Origin: Ophiura sarsii
Lineage: Eukaryota; Echinodermata; Ophiuroidea; Amphilepidida; Ophiuridae
Reading direction: 5' to 3'
NCBI GenBank assembly: GCA_035610835.1
Contig: CM069457.1
Location: forward strand, 42,263,319 to 42,327,318
DNA: 64,000 nucleotides
Shown one piece after another: positions 34,960-46,439 of the stretch. Numbering within the stretch: the first letter of the stretch is position 1; the number at the start of each line of letters is the position of its first letter. Position numbers and translations under genes: made by a program. The notes below the pieces were generated by a model. That model saw nothing but the letters and a program-made list of their open reading frames with translations. It ran no database searches and had not been told where the DNA came from.

Positions 34960-37134
34960 CTCTTGTTCGTACTATGGTGAAACAAAAAAGTTTCTATCAT
35001 ATACATGTAAGTATTATTACGTACAAGTCATTTCTACGTATCATCCATGCGTATTATGTTTGCAGTGCATGTTAGTCTTTCATACTCGTCTAACCAAGAA
35101 TACCTCTATTGAAGTCACCGGAGACAAAAAAGGAAATACTACCTATATGGGACGTTCTGTGACCGGACAGCAGATCCTATGTTGTATACAACTTATATCT
35201 GAAGCACTATATAATGTTGTCTGCATTGTCGCGCTCACAGCGCTCACGCGGGACAAGCCGGGCTTCCGCCTCAGACGTCCATAACTAGGCCAACATATAA
35301 AATGTAATCTTTAACCGTCGTTGTATCGTGAAGTACTTTAAGAAGAGGGTACATCGATTGTTTTCTTTCTTTTTCGAAACATAATAAAAAAGGTTTAAGG
35401 GTTCCTTATAACAGTAATTGAGTTTATTGACAATGAAGCCCTAAATGGTATCAGTACTTCCAGACCAAGGGGAATCCCTATTCTCAAATATTTAAAAAAA
35501 ACCAATAAGCTATACGAAATGTAAATGAGATAATGTAAATACAAAATATACGTTTTGGAGGTATATCCTTGGTGTAAGACATTCATCAATTTGACTAGCG
35601 TAAAGACCCTATTACTGAATAAAGCTGTATAATCCTTTAATCCGTCAATACAGGATTTTGTGCTAGGCTAATTCCGCGGTGTCTTTACACCACGGATAAA
35701 CCATTTGTATGGCTACGTTACGTGCGTCTGTCTGTGGCACGAATGTTGATATTACTTCAAAAACGCTGTGCTGTTGTACAAACTAGCACAAGTTACATTA
35801 TTATCAACACAAATACGAGAAATTAAAACTTGCATTCAAATTTCAATCATCAACTATTAATTAATGTACTGTATTGACGACAGTTATTTTTTTCCCCAAT
35901 TTATATATTTTGTATTTCGTCAGACTAGGAAGGACATGGTAAACATACGTCTTTATCTCAAAAACGTATCATAGTTCGGTTCGCCTTAAGAATCTTGCTT
36001 GCAAATCAGCATGTCTCAAGTGTTACGAATACAACAGAAAATGACAGATGTGGAAGTGAGGTAAAGTAACGAATGTTTGAAATGAAAGTGTTTCACCTTT
36101 ATAAGTAAACATTATAAATAGGGTACTGAATTATTTGACATGAGTTGTATAATAAAAACGTACCAAGAACCCCACTCCGTGACTGTGACTGCATCTGTTA
36201 ATAGTATGTAGGCTAATATTTAAAGGGAGGTATAACTTGGGAATTGCACATTACGGTTCCGTTCCCTGTATGTTATCCAACTTTCTTGACCACGGCATTG
36301 ATGCTTAATCCAGGGTAATAAATCATCCCCTCCTACACCGTTTATCTGATTTATTTTACACCACTTGTGTCTTGCCAGCGTGCTTACCATTTCCACCGCT
36401 GTCCTAAGCATGGCTCAAGGCTCTTTAGTCTTGGTGTAACTAGAAGCCCTATCATATCAGTTCAACCTGTCAAATTTGGGTTCAAACATTACAAGCAACT
36501 GGAATGTAATGAAATATTTCAAGTTCATGTTTAGACATCTGCCATTGTAAAGCCCGTGTGGCAAGGAGAGGGTTTTACAGTGGTATACTGTTATATGGGT
36601 GTTAATGTATGACTGGTGTTTAGAATGAGCTTTAAAATGTTGCAATTCCAGAATAAAGACGTCAGAGGCAAACAAAAAACTCTTTATTTCGCGAATTATA
36701 TTTTAATTTTGCAACTATAATTATTTGAAAGCTCAGAATCGCTAACATTTTTACTTTTAACTAAAAAAATAGAGCGTTTTAATGTTTATGACATGTTGTT
36801 GGTATGATTGCGACATCCACAAATCAAGCTTCAACCTAACTGAATTATTGTTGTTATTTAAATAAAATAAGCATAACAGTTTCGCTTGACTGGACAATGC
36901 ATTTTCGGATTAGGAAAAGCAAACCCGATTGCCCGATTTGGTCATTTGCCTATACTGATGAAAAGGACAGTTTAGGTTCAGCTTTTTGTTCAGTAAGCAA
37001 TAGCTACTTTAAGCTATAAAGCTTATGTACTTATCTTCCATACTAATATAATTGCTCTCGGTGGTCAATGTCAAATTTGTAATTATTCGTGTATATAGAA
37101 ATAAAATATTAACATTTAATTCCCTAGCACATAC
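34960..37134. other. No gene established
   Basis: A segment at 35562-35650 is a paralog of sequence flanking the element at 37952-38259. A minus-strand frame at 36220-36411 ends close to a GTAAGC that could be a splice donor, but its sequence is not recognised. Confidence 0.35.
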
Positions 37135-37297
37135 CTGTATCCTTTGAAAACTGGTTTATACTCATGCGCGTAGTCCGTATCATTTTGTACAGCCCAATTA
37201 AAAAAATCATCCGTCGCGGTGAATGTAAAATTTACGATAAAAGTATCTCCACTGCGCACTTCACTAGGAGGGTCCACTAGAAAATGCATTCCAAAAC
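37135..37297 (-). CDS. Candidate internal exon of an unidentified secreted or membrane protein
   Basis: A 163-bp open segment on the minus strand is bounded by a good acceptor (a T/G-rich tract ending TGTGTGTGCAG, exon from 37297) and a good donor (ACAG then GTATGTG at 37134). It encodes about 53 residues. They include GMHFLVDPP, SGDTFIVNFTF and DYAHEYKPVFKGY, an alternation of hydrophobic and polar residues like beta strands. Two N-glycosylation sequons (NFT, NDT) suit an extracellular domain. The exon begins at codon position 2 and ends after position 2, so both flanking introns would have defined phases (1 and 2). I do not recognise the family. No neighbouring exon could be identified with confidence, so the gene would have introns longer than about a kilobase here. 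It could also be a lone pseudo-exon. Confidence 0.5.
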
Positions 37298-37951
37298 CTG
37301 CACACACACAAACAAGAAAACAAAACGAAAATGCAAATTATTCTTCGAAATGTCTGCTTCTGCTCCGTCTTTTTAAACATGTTATGAATTAGTTTAATTA
37401 TCCTTTTTCGTGAACCAGATTACAAACATATTTTGGAAGCACACCTATAATATGTATATAAAATGTAAATCTGATGACCTCTTCAGATATCATGCAGACA
37501 TCAACTCTGATTCTTGATCTAATACAATCCACTGCATAATTCAGTGTGTGCGCGTATATTCATTAGATGGTATCCTTGTAGCCATGCGCAACTAACTGCA
37601 AGGGGGAATCGCACCCGGACAATTATACATTCAATTGAATCGGTGTATGACATCCAATCCAATGCATGAACCGTGTTCTAAATAGGTATAGGCCTACATA
37701 TCGTGAAAAAGGTGTGTCCTATTTCTGAAAGTCTTAAAAACGGGCATTATTCCTTATGACAGCAAATCAGTTACATGGATAGCATTTTTTTTGGAGTTTT
37801 ACGTTCAACCCATGTAGGTCGCACACTTTGATAAAAAAGAATGCACATAATAAGTAGATCGCACGAAATGGTGTTAACTCGCGTATTCGATTAGAAATGC
37901 CATGACTGGGTATACCCTTGGTGTAAGACATTCTTAAGCATGACATAAATT

Positions 37952-38259
37952 GCCCGCTTAAGAGCGTTATTAATTCGGTCTGGTAAACCTATTGTTATCT
38001 ATTACTACGAGAGGATTGCCTGGTTGTAATTAATTCGGGCGTGTATGAGCGGTACTTCTTGCTAACTGCATGGGTGAGTTTCCATTATGTTGCAAATTAC
38101 ATCCACGCTCATGCGTTTAAACTACTCAATGGGCGTTGCAATACAGCCGGCTGGTTGCACACGAGAAGTATGTCATATAGCAACCAGCTTTGATGGAAGG
38201 CGAATATTTAAATTTGGTGCCGGTTTTTAGGGCAGCAATTTTAGTGCTGCTAAACGGGC
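37952..38259. mobile_element. TIR element, copy 2 of a pair
   Basis: Close copy of 6676-7000, with ends GCCCGCTTAAGAGCG and GTGCTGCTAAACGGGC. Its flanks (GGTGTAAGACATTC before, GGAATAAAGCTGTATAAT after) occur next to each other at 35562-35650 without the element. Confidence 0.75.
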
Positions 38260-38984
38260 ATTGTAGCGTAATGTTATACTAGTGTAAATACCACGTTACG
38301 GAATAAAGCTGTATAATCGTTTAATTCGTCAAAAATCAACAAACACAAATCAAAAATTGGTTTCGATGCGATAAAATACATTATTTGTGTTCGTTAAACT
38401 TGTTAGGCTGACATCGAGTGTCGATGTACATAATATAAAAAGCAAATGACGTCATCACGTTCAAACACAAATAAAGTCAAGCGATTTATTTTCATGATTG
38501 CTTCGTTCGCGCTTCCTCAAAATCAATATTTGCATCGACAAATTCTTTGATCCGAATGTTTATAAGAAGCCATTTCCAGAAATGTTGTGCAAATGCAGCC
38601 AATTGCTCCAATTACCCAATTGAATAAAATGACAGGCTCTATGTTAATATAGAAAGTATGCCTACTTTGATTCGGTTTACATACACACAGAAGTTTTGAT
38701 TTGTGGTTATGTCTAGCAGACGACGCAAACTGTATAGTAATTGCTATACTTCTTTTAAAAAACGAGACAAAACTACGTTCTACGACACTGGGCGACCCAT
38801 ATTCATCTTGTTCTTTGGTTTTTGCTCGGATTTTATTTTCATATTCAAGAATTTATGTTTCTTAATGTTCTTGAAACACCGACACGACTCGAGAGGTACT
38901 TTCACCGCGCCCGCAAATATTTTTTACTCGGTCTCTGAAGTATGCAGTTACTTGCTCATCTGCTAACGATTTCTAAGTGTAATA

Positions 38985-39199
38985 CATTCCAAAATGTCAC
39001 AAAATGTCCAAGTTCAAAAATGTCAAATTAATTGAATTTCATTACAATATTTGGAATCACCATGATACATGCGTTAAAATAAGTACAAACATGCCCAATA
39101 TTGGTTGAGTAATTCTTGAGATAGACCTTGAAAGTTGACAAAGGTTTCTGAAAAATCTGTTTTGTATAATGGTAAAACCAATAGCCGCCTGGAAAGTGC
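38985..39199 (+). mobile_element. TTAA-family repeat, left end missing
   Basis: It matches from CCAAAATGTCACAAAATG through TTTGGAATCACCATGAT to the right end GCCGCCTGGAAAGTGC followed by TTAA (39200-39203). Confidence 0.75.
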
Positions 39200-39908
39200 T
39201 TAAATTATCTTGACCGACTCTAGCCTACTTGACAGGTCTGGCCACTATGTCTGTGTATAAGTTCTATCACTTTAATGCTACAGATTTGCCAGTGTTCAGA
39301 ATATCACGAAATAATCATTTTGTCTATGCTGTTTACCTTGTCTTTCAGCCCAATCAACTTGCCTTATTTGAAAATCGATCGGTCATACAATTATGTATAG
39401 ACAATAACGCACATCCCTTATTTCTTTTACGGTTTTTCTGTCCTTACTTTGTGATAAATCAAGTATAAATAACACGTGGCGGTCAAGGATACACATCAGC
39501 GATGTGGCTTCAGCCAACAGCTTGGGAGTTTGTAATGATCATGACAAAACAGAGATGGGTGACATATTCTGAAAAATTGTGTGTGAAGATGACATAGTGT
39601 ATAGTTGTCGGGAAATAACGAAGGCGCGATATGTCGGAGTTGTTGTTGACGGTAGATGCCTGGATACAATCCCTGGCTTGACGCTTCAGGTAGATGGATT
39701 GACATGTCATGCTTATACACCTGGGTGTCACTTTGCGCAGGTAATAACCGACGGTTCAAAGAAATCAGTGTATATGCAGGGTATTGGATGTATGGTATAT
39801 AAACTTCTTCGATTTCTATATAGCCTGTCATATCTGCATAGCAAATCAATCCTCTTAAGTATAAATTTAACTCGCATATGTCTCCTTCTGCAATGTGAGA
39901 CCTCATCA

Positions 39909-39955
39909 GTGGCGTAGCTCGGGGGGGGGGGGGGGGGAATGCCCCCCCCCTGACG
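39909..39955 (+). mobile_element. hAT-like terminal fragment
   Basis: CAGTGGCGTAGCTCGGGG followed by long G and C runs resembles the left end of the element at 4602-5073. No matching right end was found, so it is a solo end or truncated copy. Confidence 0.5.
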
Positions 39956-40174
39956 AAAAAACTCAATTTGGGTCAAAATGGGTCCTCAGTTGGCCACCTA
40001 AAGGTGTCAAATTGACACCATTATGGGTGTAAAATATGACACCTTTGGGTGTCATATTCATTTTGCCACCTAGGGTGGTTACCTGAGGACCCATTTTCGA
40101 AAAATGTCATTACACCCCAAATGGGGTGTAATATTGACTCTCTTAAGAGTCATATTGAGATAGCACATGTTTAG

Positions 40175-40567
40175 GAGCCGGTAAGACTGGTAAGTACCGA
40201 TCTGCTCCATTTCCAGACATTTTTGATAATAATTATGATACAATTAGCGTAATGTAAGACGTCCGTATGAAAAAGACGACCACTGAGCCAGATGAATCGG
40301 GCTACATGTATATGTAATGTTGCACATATCATCGTATGCATGCATGACGAACACACACATAGTACTAGTAGGTCCATGCACTGACACACAGTCCAACAAA
40401 ATGCTAGTCTCTGACTATGAAATTGCACTGCAAAAACACCGGTGTTAAAAATAACACCATTGGTGTTGTGAGAGGTCCCCACCAAAAAAACCCGCTAATT
40501 GTATCATAATTATTATCAAAAATGTCTGGAAATGGAGCAGATCGGTACTTACCAGTCTTACCGGCTC
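40175..40567. repeat. Perfect 75-bp inverted repeat
   Basis: 40175-40249 (starting GAGCCGGTAAGACTGG) and 40493-40567 are exact reverse complements over 75 bp around a 243-bp spacer. Exact identity implies recent origin or ongoing correction between arms. Confidence 0.9.
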
Positions 40568-40605
40568 GTAACATGCAGACAAAATGGCGACGAGAAAACG
40601 CACGC

Positions 40606-40736
40606 GTCAGAATTACACCAATTGGTGTCAGAATGACACCAATTTGGTGTCAGAATTACACCAATTGGTGTCAGAATTACACCAGTTGGTGTCAGAATTA
40701 CACCAATTGGTGTCAGATTTACACCAATTGGTGTCA
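40606..40736 (+). repeat. 21-bp tandem repeat, six units
   Basis: Each unit contains GTGTCAGAATTACACC followed by AATTG. Because GGTGT and ACACC alternate, each unit is itself near-palindromic. It reads as a repeated NYTNWCQ peptide in one frame, which is an artefact of the 21-bp period. Confidence 0.9.
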
Positions 40737-41139
40737 TGCTGCTTCGACACCTCTAAAAACCGTGAGCTTTCCCGCCAACTATTGACGCCCTTGGAGTTAT
40801 TTCAATTAATCTGACACCAGTTTTGGTGTAAATCACTAAATGATCACTGAAAGGTGTCCGTCGGACACTTAACGGTGTCACCGTAAATTATGTGTAAACC
40901 CATATCATTGACGATTACACCAATTTTGGAGTCAAAATAACACCTTTTTAAGTGTCATTTACAGTTGACTCCAAGAAGGTGTCGCTGTGACACCAATTTA
41001 TTTTTCAGTGTATCCATTCATTTTTATGAATGAAATGTCATATTGTGAGAAGGAAGTGGTCGTTTAGTGTATATCTTATATTATCTTGCTACTGCATGAT
41101 TACTAAATTAGCTAACATAGCAGCAGCACCTTGTAAATA

Positions 41140-41400
41140 AACTGCTCACAAAAAGTATCGAAACACTTAGAAATGATCCAATATATAACGGCTCGAAAGG
41201 GTATGCATTGATCGAAGCAAATATCCAAGTGCATAATTTTGTCCTGCGTATTTTGACACCTCGATGGATGAGATACGACGTTGCGGAGCGGAGTTATTGT
41301 CATTTCAATGGTCGTGCGTCCAGTTTCAAAAGTGACAATCCAATATCCTAAGACTTCAAATTGCAATACCGGTATCTCCGCAACGGAATGAGATACGAAC
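41140..41400 (+). mobile_element. Tc1/mariner-like left end
   Basis: TA then AACTGCTCACAAAAAGT matches the ends of the element at 59383-60119. The rest continues into unique-looking sequence. No right end was found. Confidence 0.45.
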
Positions 41401-41689
41401 TATAAGTGAAAAGCAAAAGCTGCATTTTACAAACACGACACGCTTCTGCAAACATCTCAATTTTGGTATCTAGTGGACTTAGCAGGTTTTGCGTGTAAGC
41501 TCTTCATGTGTAAATAAATGTAAATGACTGATTATTTTATTATTTTTTTCGCGTACTCTGACACGAAACTATTACAATTCAATAGTTGCTCTAATATGAT
41601 GACATTTGTTAAAAGATTTGAACAATTGGAACAATTAACCCTTGACACATGCATGTAATGAAACACTTAAATATTGATGCAAATATACA

Positions 41690-42960
41690 TTATTACTACG
41701 ACCGTCTGAAGGTAGGTAAGATTACTCCCCGTCGTTGTTGTTGTTGCTTAATCAATATTAGGAATATTTTGTTTCCAAATGGCTGCATGGTATTAACCTA
41801 ATTATGATAGGGCTGGCACGCGAATGAAATACTGGTACACTTAAAATGTGACTACTGTATAGTAAGATAAACATATTCATAAACGTTGCCCTAAGTAGCT
41901 GTTGGTAGATGCAGGGGAACATCGATCACTTTAACCGGCCTGTTTAACTCTACCATACCGAATACGTATTGCTAATAATGATTTGAAATAATTCACTTCA
42001 AATCTATTTTCTATCAGGGTGGTGCAGTGGGGCCAACATTGTTCGAGAAAAATCTCAATCTACTGGTATGTTGAGATACTTAGCCATGGATTTGTCGAGG
42101 CATCACTAATCAACATGAACTACAAATAGCGTGTAGCACAAAGGGTAAATGTGAAATGAACGAAACGTTGAGATGGTTTTTTATCATTCAATGTATATTA
42201 ATCTATATTATTATAACACATTGCAAGTCCTACGGCACGCCCGATTAAAATATGCATAAATGGATCAATGTTCTACGTTACTTTACTTTGAAACAATATA
42301 GATGTTCTACACTAGGCATGATAGGTGCCATGACATTGAATGCATTAGCAGTGATAATGTATTGATTCTAACTAGCTCCCAGCTTTATTATTAAGCTTAT
42401 AAACGTGTTCTATCGACATAGTAATTGACTGCAACGTGTCCGATTATAACTCTGCTATGCTGTTACCGTTTTATATAATTATTGACGTTACGTATAAACC
42501 CTTTTAAGCAGGTCATTTTCTTTACATCTCAAAATGTTCACATTATTAATTTCAAATCACGTTGTGACCCACAGGCGCTTAGGGAAATATAGATTGTTGA
42601 GGACTTTTGAAGGTAAAGTATTTAATATAAGACAAATAAAGTTGATCATTAATGCAAAGAAACGTATAACACATACCGGTTAAGAAATTGCGATAGGATA
42701 AGGTGGGCTTTCTTGATTGACTATGCATAGCTGGTCACTTATAATAGGTGAATCATTGTGATTGCAAATTGTAAAATGTTTTCTGAACATAAGCGTCCAA
42801 TGCCATGGCACCTTAACCAAGTAGTCATGATATCCAATCGTTGGTTCAATTGTATGACTTTAAGTATTCATTCATGATATAGATATATGTTGTGGTATAT
42901 TGTGTCGCATATATACAGGTATTACTCTCAGATAACGGAATTGGACAAGACACATGAAAT
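41690..42960 (+). repeat. Segmental duplication block P, copy 1
   Basis: It matches 57785-59050 in order: GGAATATTTTGTTTCCAAAT, CATGGTATTAACCTAATTA, ACTAGCTCC with AGCTT..TTAAGCTTATAAA, the TATA core, and AATCACGTTGTG. The copies have diverged with many indels, so the event is old. Confidence 0.8.
42472..42560 (+). promoter_or_regulatory. Conserved TATA-containing core, copy 1
   Basis: TTATTGACGTTACGTATAAA followed by CCCTTTTAA, GCAGGTCATTTTCTT and ACATCTCAAAATG is preserved almost unchanged in the diverged paralog at 58671-58745. TATAAA is at 42493-42498 and an ATF/CRE-like TGACGTTA lies just upstream. A GTAAAG donor-like site follows at 42613. The reading frame after the shared ATG is not preserved. 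A promoter for a non-coding first exon is an inference. Confidence 0.3.
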
Positions 42961-44190
42961 GTGATAGATAGCTGGTCGGCTATTGCTGAGAGCATTTATT
43001 CCTTAAACACTACAGAATTCAACAATGTCAAATTTTATTTGACATTATTATTTGATAATACAATTATTGAACATATAATAATATAGATGAATTGAATACA
43101 TTAATTACAGTACATACCAGTACATTTAAATATAATGTTAATCTATAAGTTCATAACACAGGTGGGACCAAGAGTCCCATGATTGGAAGGTCATAATAGG
43201 AAATACCGACTGTTCAGTTTCATAAACAGTTTCGGTTAATCAATTTAAAAAGGCCTAGTAAAGTACCAAAAACCTAAAGTTAAATAGCGGATCTGATGCC
43301 GCACCAATTGATAATATGATTATGACCAATGTCAGAATTTTACTAATTCATTAATTATAAGTCCCCCATGGAGATGTTGTGACGTTGATTTTATATTGCG
43401 ACATACACCTTTCTAATATAGGTTGAACCTGTTGGTTTCCTTTGATTTATATTCTAGAGATTTACATATGTTTCATTTAGGCCGTGATTGTTATTGCCAC
43501 TGGCAACCTTTTCCCGCGAGCTCCGAGTACCGATTTCGGAGACGTGGTCAGCAGTTAATATCTGCACGTCACGTTGATAAGTCATGTTTATAATTTAGGC
43601 CAGGAAATACTTTTCACAATGAGTGACTCTCTGGTTATACACGGAGGTTCAGATTGGTGCGTGTGTTTAATGTCAATATAATATGCTTTGGAAAGGATGC
43701 TGGATGATGTATTATTATCTATATGTAAGTTTAACATTCGGAACTCGGACATGATTGTTAACATGGATTACGAGTAAGTTAAACATTCTGTTTTAAATAA
43801 ATAACATTATATATATATAGTAAACTTAAAAGCTTGTCCGTTATGATTATTCTGTGTGTTTTGATCCCCCTCTCCGCCTTGTGAGTTATTCCCCAGTCAC
43901 GTCATAAAAGAGACATCCGTACTGTTCAATTTTCGAAGGAAATGATACCAAAAATAATGTGAGAATTATTAATTGAAAATACTTCATTATCACAATGGTT
44001 ATCTTAATTGACCATAGGACGTGAATTAGCCAATAGTAATTGGTATAAGATTTGACCTTATAAGTATATAATTTTTTCTTTAATCATTACTCGTTGATGA
44101 TATTTATGATCGTAAAAAGTCAATAATTGGGATTTAAACCCATAAATGTTAAAGATTAATCCAAGGAAATGAGACCAAAAAGCCATACAC
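42961..44190. other. No feature recognised
   Basis: AT-rich, no gene or repeat identified, up to the C-run at 44199-44217. Confidence 0.4.
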
Positions 44191-44217
44191 TACATGCACC
44201 CCCCCCCCCCCCCCCCC

Positions 44218-44735
44218 GGGAGCCAAAGATACAAAACCAACAGAAGCTCCGGACCTGGGAAAGGACTCATGGGCCAAGATACACAACCAACAGGGCACCA
44301 CGGAGGACCAAAGATACACAACCAACAGTGGTCCTGACAAAGGGATAGGAACAGACTAGTCTAATGACATGGGGAAAACCCTATCGCGCTACGTTAGCCC
44401 TCCAATAGGGACGGGAGCCAAAGATACACAACTAACAGAGGCTCCAAGCGAGAGGGTGTGGGCCAAGATACACTATGATCATTGACAACCACACGGGGTG
44501 TGGACCAAGATACACAACCAACAGGGTCCACAACAGGACCGAAAAAGAGGGGGACCCAGGTGCACAACAAAATGGTCCGCCACATGACAGAATTTATTGG
44601 CAGAATTTATGACATGGAAAAACCCATCGAGCTACATGTACTCTAGCTCTCCAATGGGACGGGAGCCAAAGATACACAACGAACAGAGGCTCCGGGCTGT
44701 GGTAGTGTGGCCATGATACACTATGATCAGAGGCA
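44218..44735. repeat. Chain of hairpins with constant loop and compensated stems
   Basis: The loop sequence AAGATACACAACCAACAG or a close variant recurs at least five times, each bracketed by a different self-complementary stem. The stems include GGAGC/GCTCC (44219/44246), AGGACC/GGTCCT (44304/44330), GGAGCC/GGCTCC (44414/44440 and 44662/44688) and GTGGACC/GGTCCAC (44500/44525). Further stems are CCCTAT/ATAGGG (44379/44405) against CCCAT/ATGGG (44623/44654), and GTGTGG/CCACAC (44457/44489). 44363-44494 and 44607-44735 form two copies of a higher unit. No known RNA family is recognised. Confidence 0.8.
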
Positions 44736-45189
44736 CCAACACTCCAAAAAGGTGTGTTTATTAATTTTGCATAAGAAATAAAACAAAATCCGAAAAAGGC
44801 AAATAAAATAAAAATAAATAAAAACAACCAACAAAAAAAAAGAGGTTATGACCACGGGTTGAACTAATGTCAAAATATAAATAAAATAAAGGCAAAAAAC
44901 AAAAGAAAACAAAATCATCAGGGGACAGGACTTTAACAGGCCGACTGGCCTACCAAAATATGGGTGGGTGGGAGTGGCGATTCGTAAATAGTTCCTCTCA
45001 GCAGAACAACCGACAAGCGAATGAAAATAAATGGACGCGGCAATTGAACCAAAAACCGCGGGACATGGAAGACGGCCTCTGATTGGCTCATCGACCGGTA
45101 GTCATGACAGAGGGATGCACACAACATCCAAAGCACGCCACTTCCGTTTCATAGAGTAAATGAGTTCGATCGAGAGTGCCCTCTTATCA

Positions 45190-46310
45190 AACTTAAATAT
45201 TTGCTATCTAAAATACATGGACATATATTTTATGGAGAGCAAGAAGCGACCAAACTTGATTGTTGTGGCCACTGTAGAGGATTTGGCTTCTCCCTTGAAA
45301 TCGATCTGTCCGAAATATAATGATTGGTCAAATGATAGTGATTTGTGACATCAATAACAATTGACCTATAACATTTGTATGTAATGCTGTGATTCTAAAG
45401 TGGAAAAATAAAAATAAAATTATCTGAATATGATGTGTTTAATAACATGGCTACTTTAACACACTTGATCATTGTTTTAAAGTGATAGTACATACGATTT
45501 ATTCCAAGTGACGTTCTCTCTATCCTTGATTTTTACTTTGAACGCTGATTTCCTTGCAGATTTGTAAAGATCTTCTAAATTACAGAGCAGTACGAATCTA
45601 GTTGCTTCAAAATCATGTTTTGAAAGTTTGAAATAAACTTATTTTCTGAGTGCTTTTTATCTCGTAAACAGGATTCCATGGCTTGACACCATGTTAACGC
45701 CGTTAACAGTGTACCCGGTTACGACCACATAAGCGAACACAATACTATGGATTGCTTTATGATGAAAATTGAAACAATATGTTCAAAATTCCCTTAAATT
45801 GGAAGCCGATTTGTCCATTATGATCGAGTAAAGTGCTGTGATGGTATTTAGTTCTGTGATGGTTTTTTTTTCAAAACACATTCAAAATAGATTCATGAGT
45901 CCCGGAAAGTATTATCTGATAAGTCAAATTTCAGTATTAGAGAGAAACAAATGTTTGCACAAAATTGAAAACAAATTACATAATATAGCTTTAATTTTAT
46001 GTTAACATTATTATAAACAAGGGTGCTTGTGTTACATGTAATAATTGCAGACTAAAATACATAGATATTATAGAGAGCAGGCCATGAACCAACTCGGATC
46101 GAAACTTGATTGTGTGCCCATTACCGTAGAGGTACGGTGCTTCTCCTGTGAACGTCGCATGGAATATTGCAATCGATTCGCTACTATGCTGATATTGGGA
46201 CAATTAAGTGGTATCGATCAAGATTTTACAACAGTTTTAATTCATGCTGTACTAAGTCACATGGGTCGTTCTTTAAAAGCCCCCATTGAAGACATGCAGT
46301 GGTACTAAAG
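45190..46310 (+). repeat. Two diverged copies of a short duplicated segment
   Basis: CTAAAATACAT, TTATGGAGAGCAAG and AAACTTGATTG at 45207-45265 recur at 46054-46110, and in related form at 59105-59170 and 61338-61385. They are parts of the duplicated block. The open frames over them differ between copies and are not conserved. Confidence 0.55.
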
Positions 46311-46439
46311 GAACTCCTACTCATGTAATGGGAGTTCTAAAAAAATCATTTATAGATTGCCGATCATACGGAACCATATTTAAGACACATAGTGTTATTC
46401 TGTACCGTGTTGTATTATTAACAATAAACTGAATTGAAA

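Larger units (their letters stand above)
39975..41013. repeat. Palindrome-rich island of GGTGT/ACACC motifs
   Basis: A nested series of inverted repeats. GGGTCCTCAG...CTGAGGACCC encloses 39980-40092. ATTACACCCCAAATGGGGTG, GACTCTCTTAAGAGTC, CACCGGTGTTA and AACACCATTGGTGTT follow. CACTGCAAAAACACC at 40428 and TTTTTCAGTG ending at 41013 could be the ends of one element. GGTGTC/GACACC and GGTGTAA/TTACACC words run throughout. I see no protein-coding content. Confidence 0.75.

Noticed and set aside
36220..36411. Minus-strand exon next to the 37.2-kb exon
   Set aside because: A donor-like GTAAGC is present near the start of the frame, but no acceptor joins it in frame to the upstream exon and the peptide is not recognised.
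40522..40814. Open frames with a repeated NYTNWCQ peptide
   Set aside because: The periodic peptide is the translation of a 21-bp palindromic tandem repeat in a non-coding element.
44218..44735. CRISPR-like array
   Set aside because: The constant part is a hairpin loop and the variable parts are its own stems, spacing is irregular, and the setting is an animal genome.
44149..44827. Minus-strand frames repeating a VVYLW-type peptide
   Set aside because: The repeated peptide comes from translating the constant hairpin loop; stops and frame changes separate the units.
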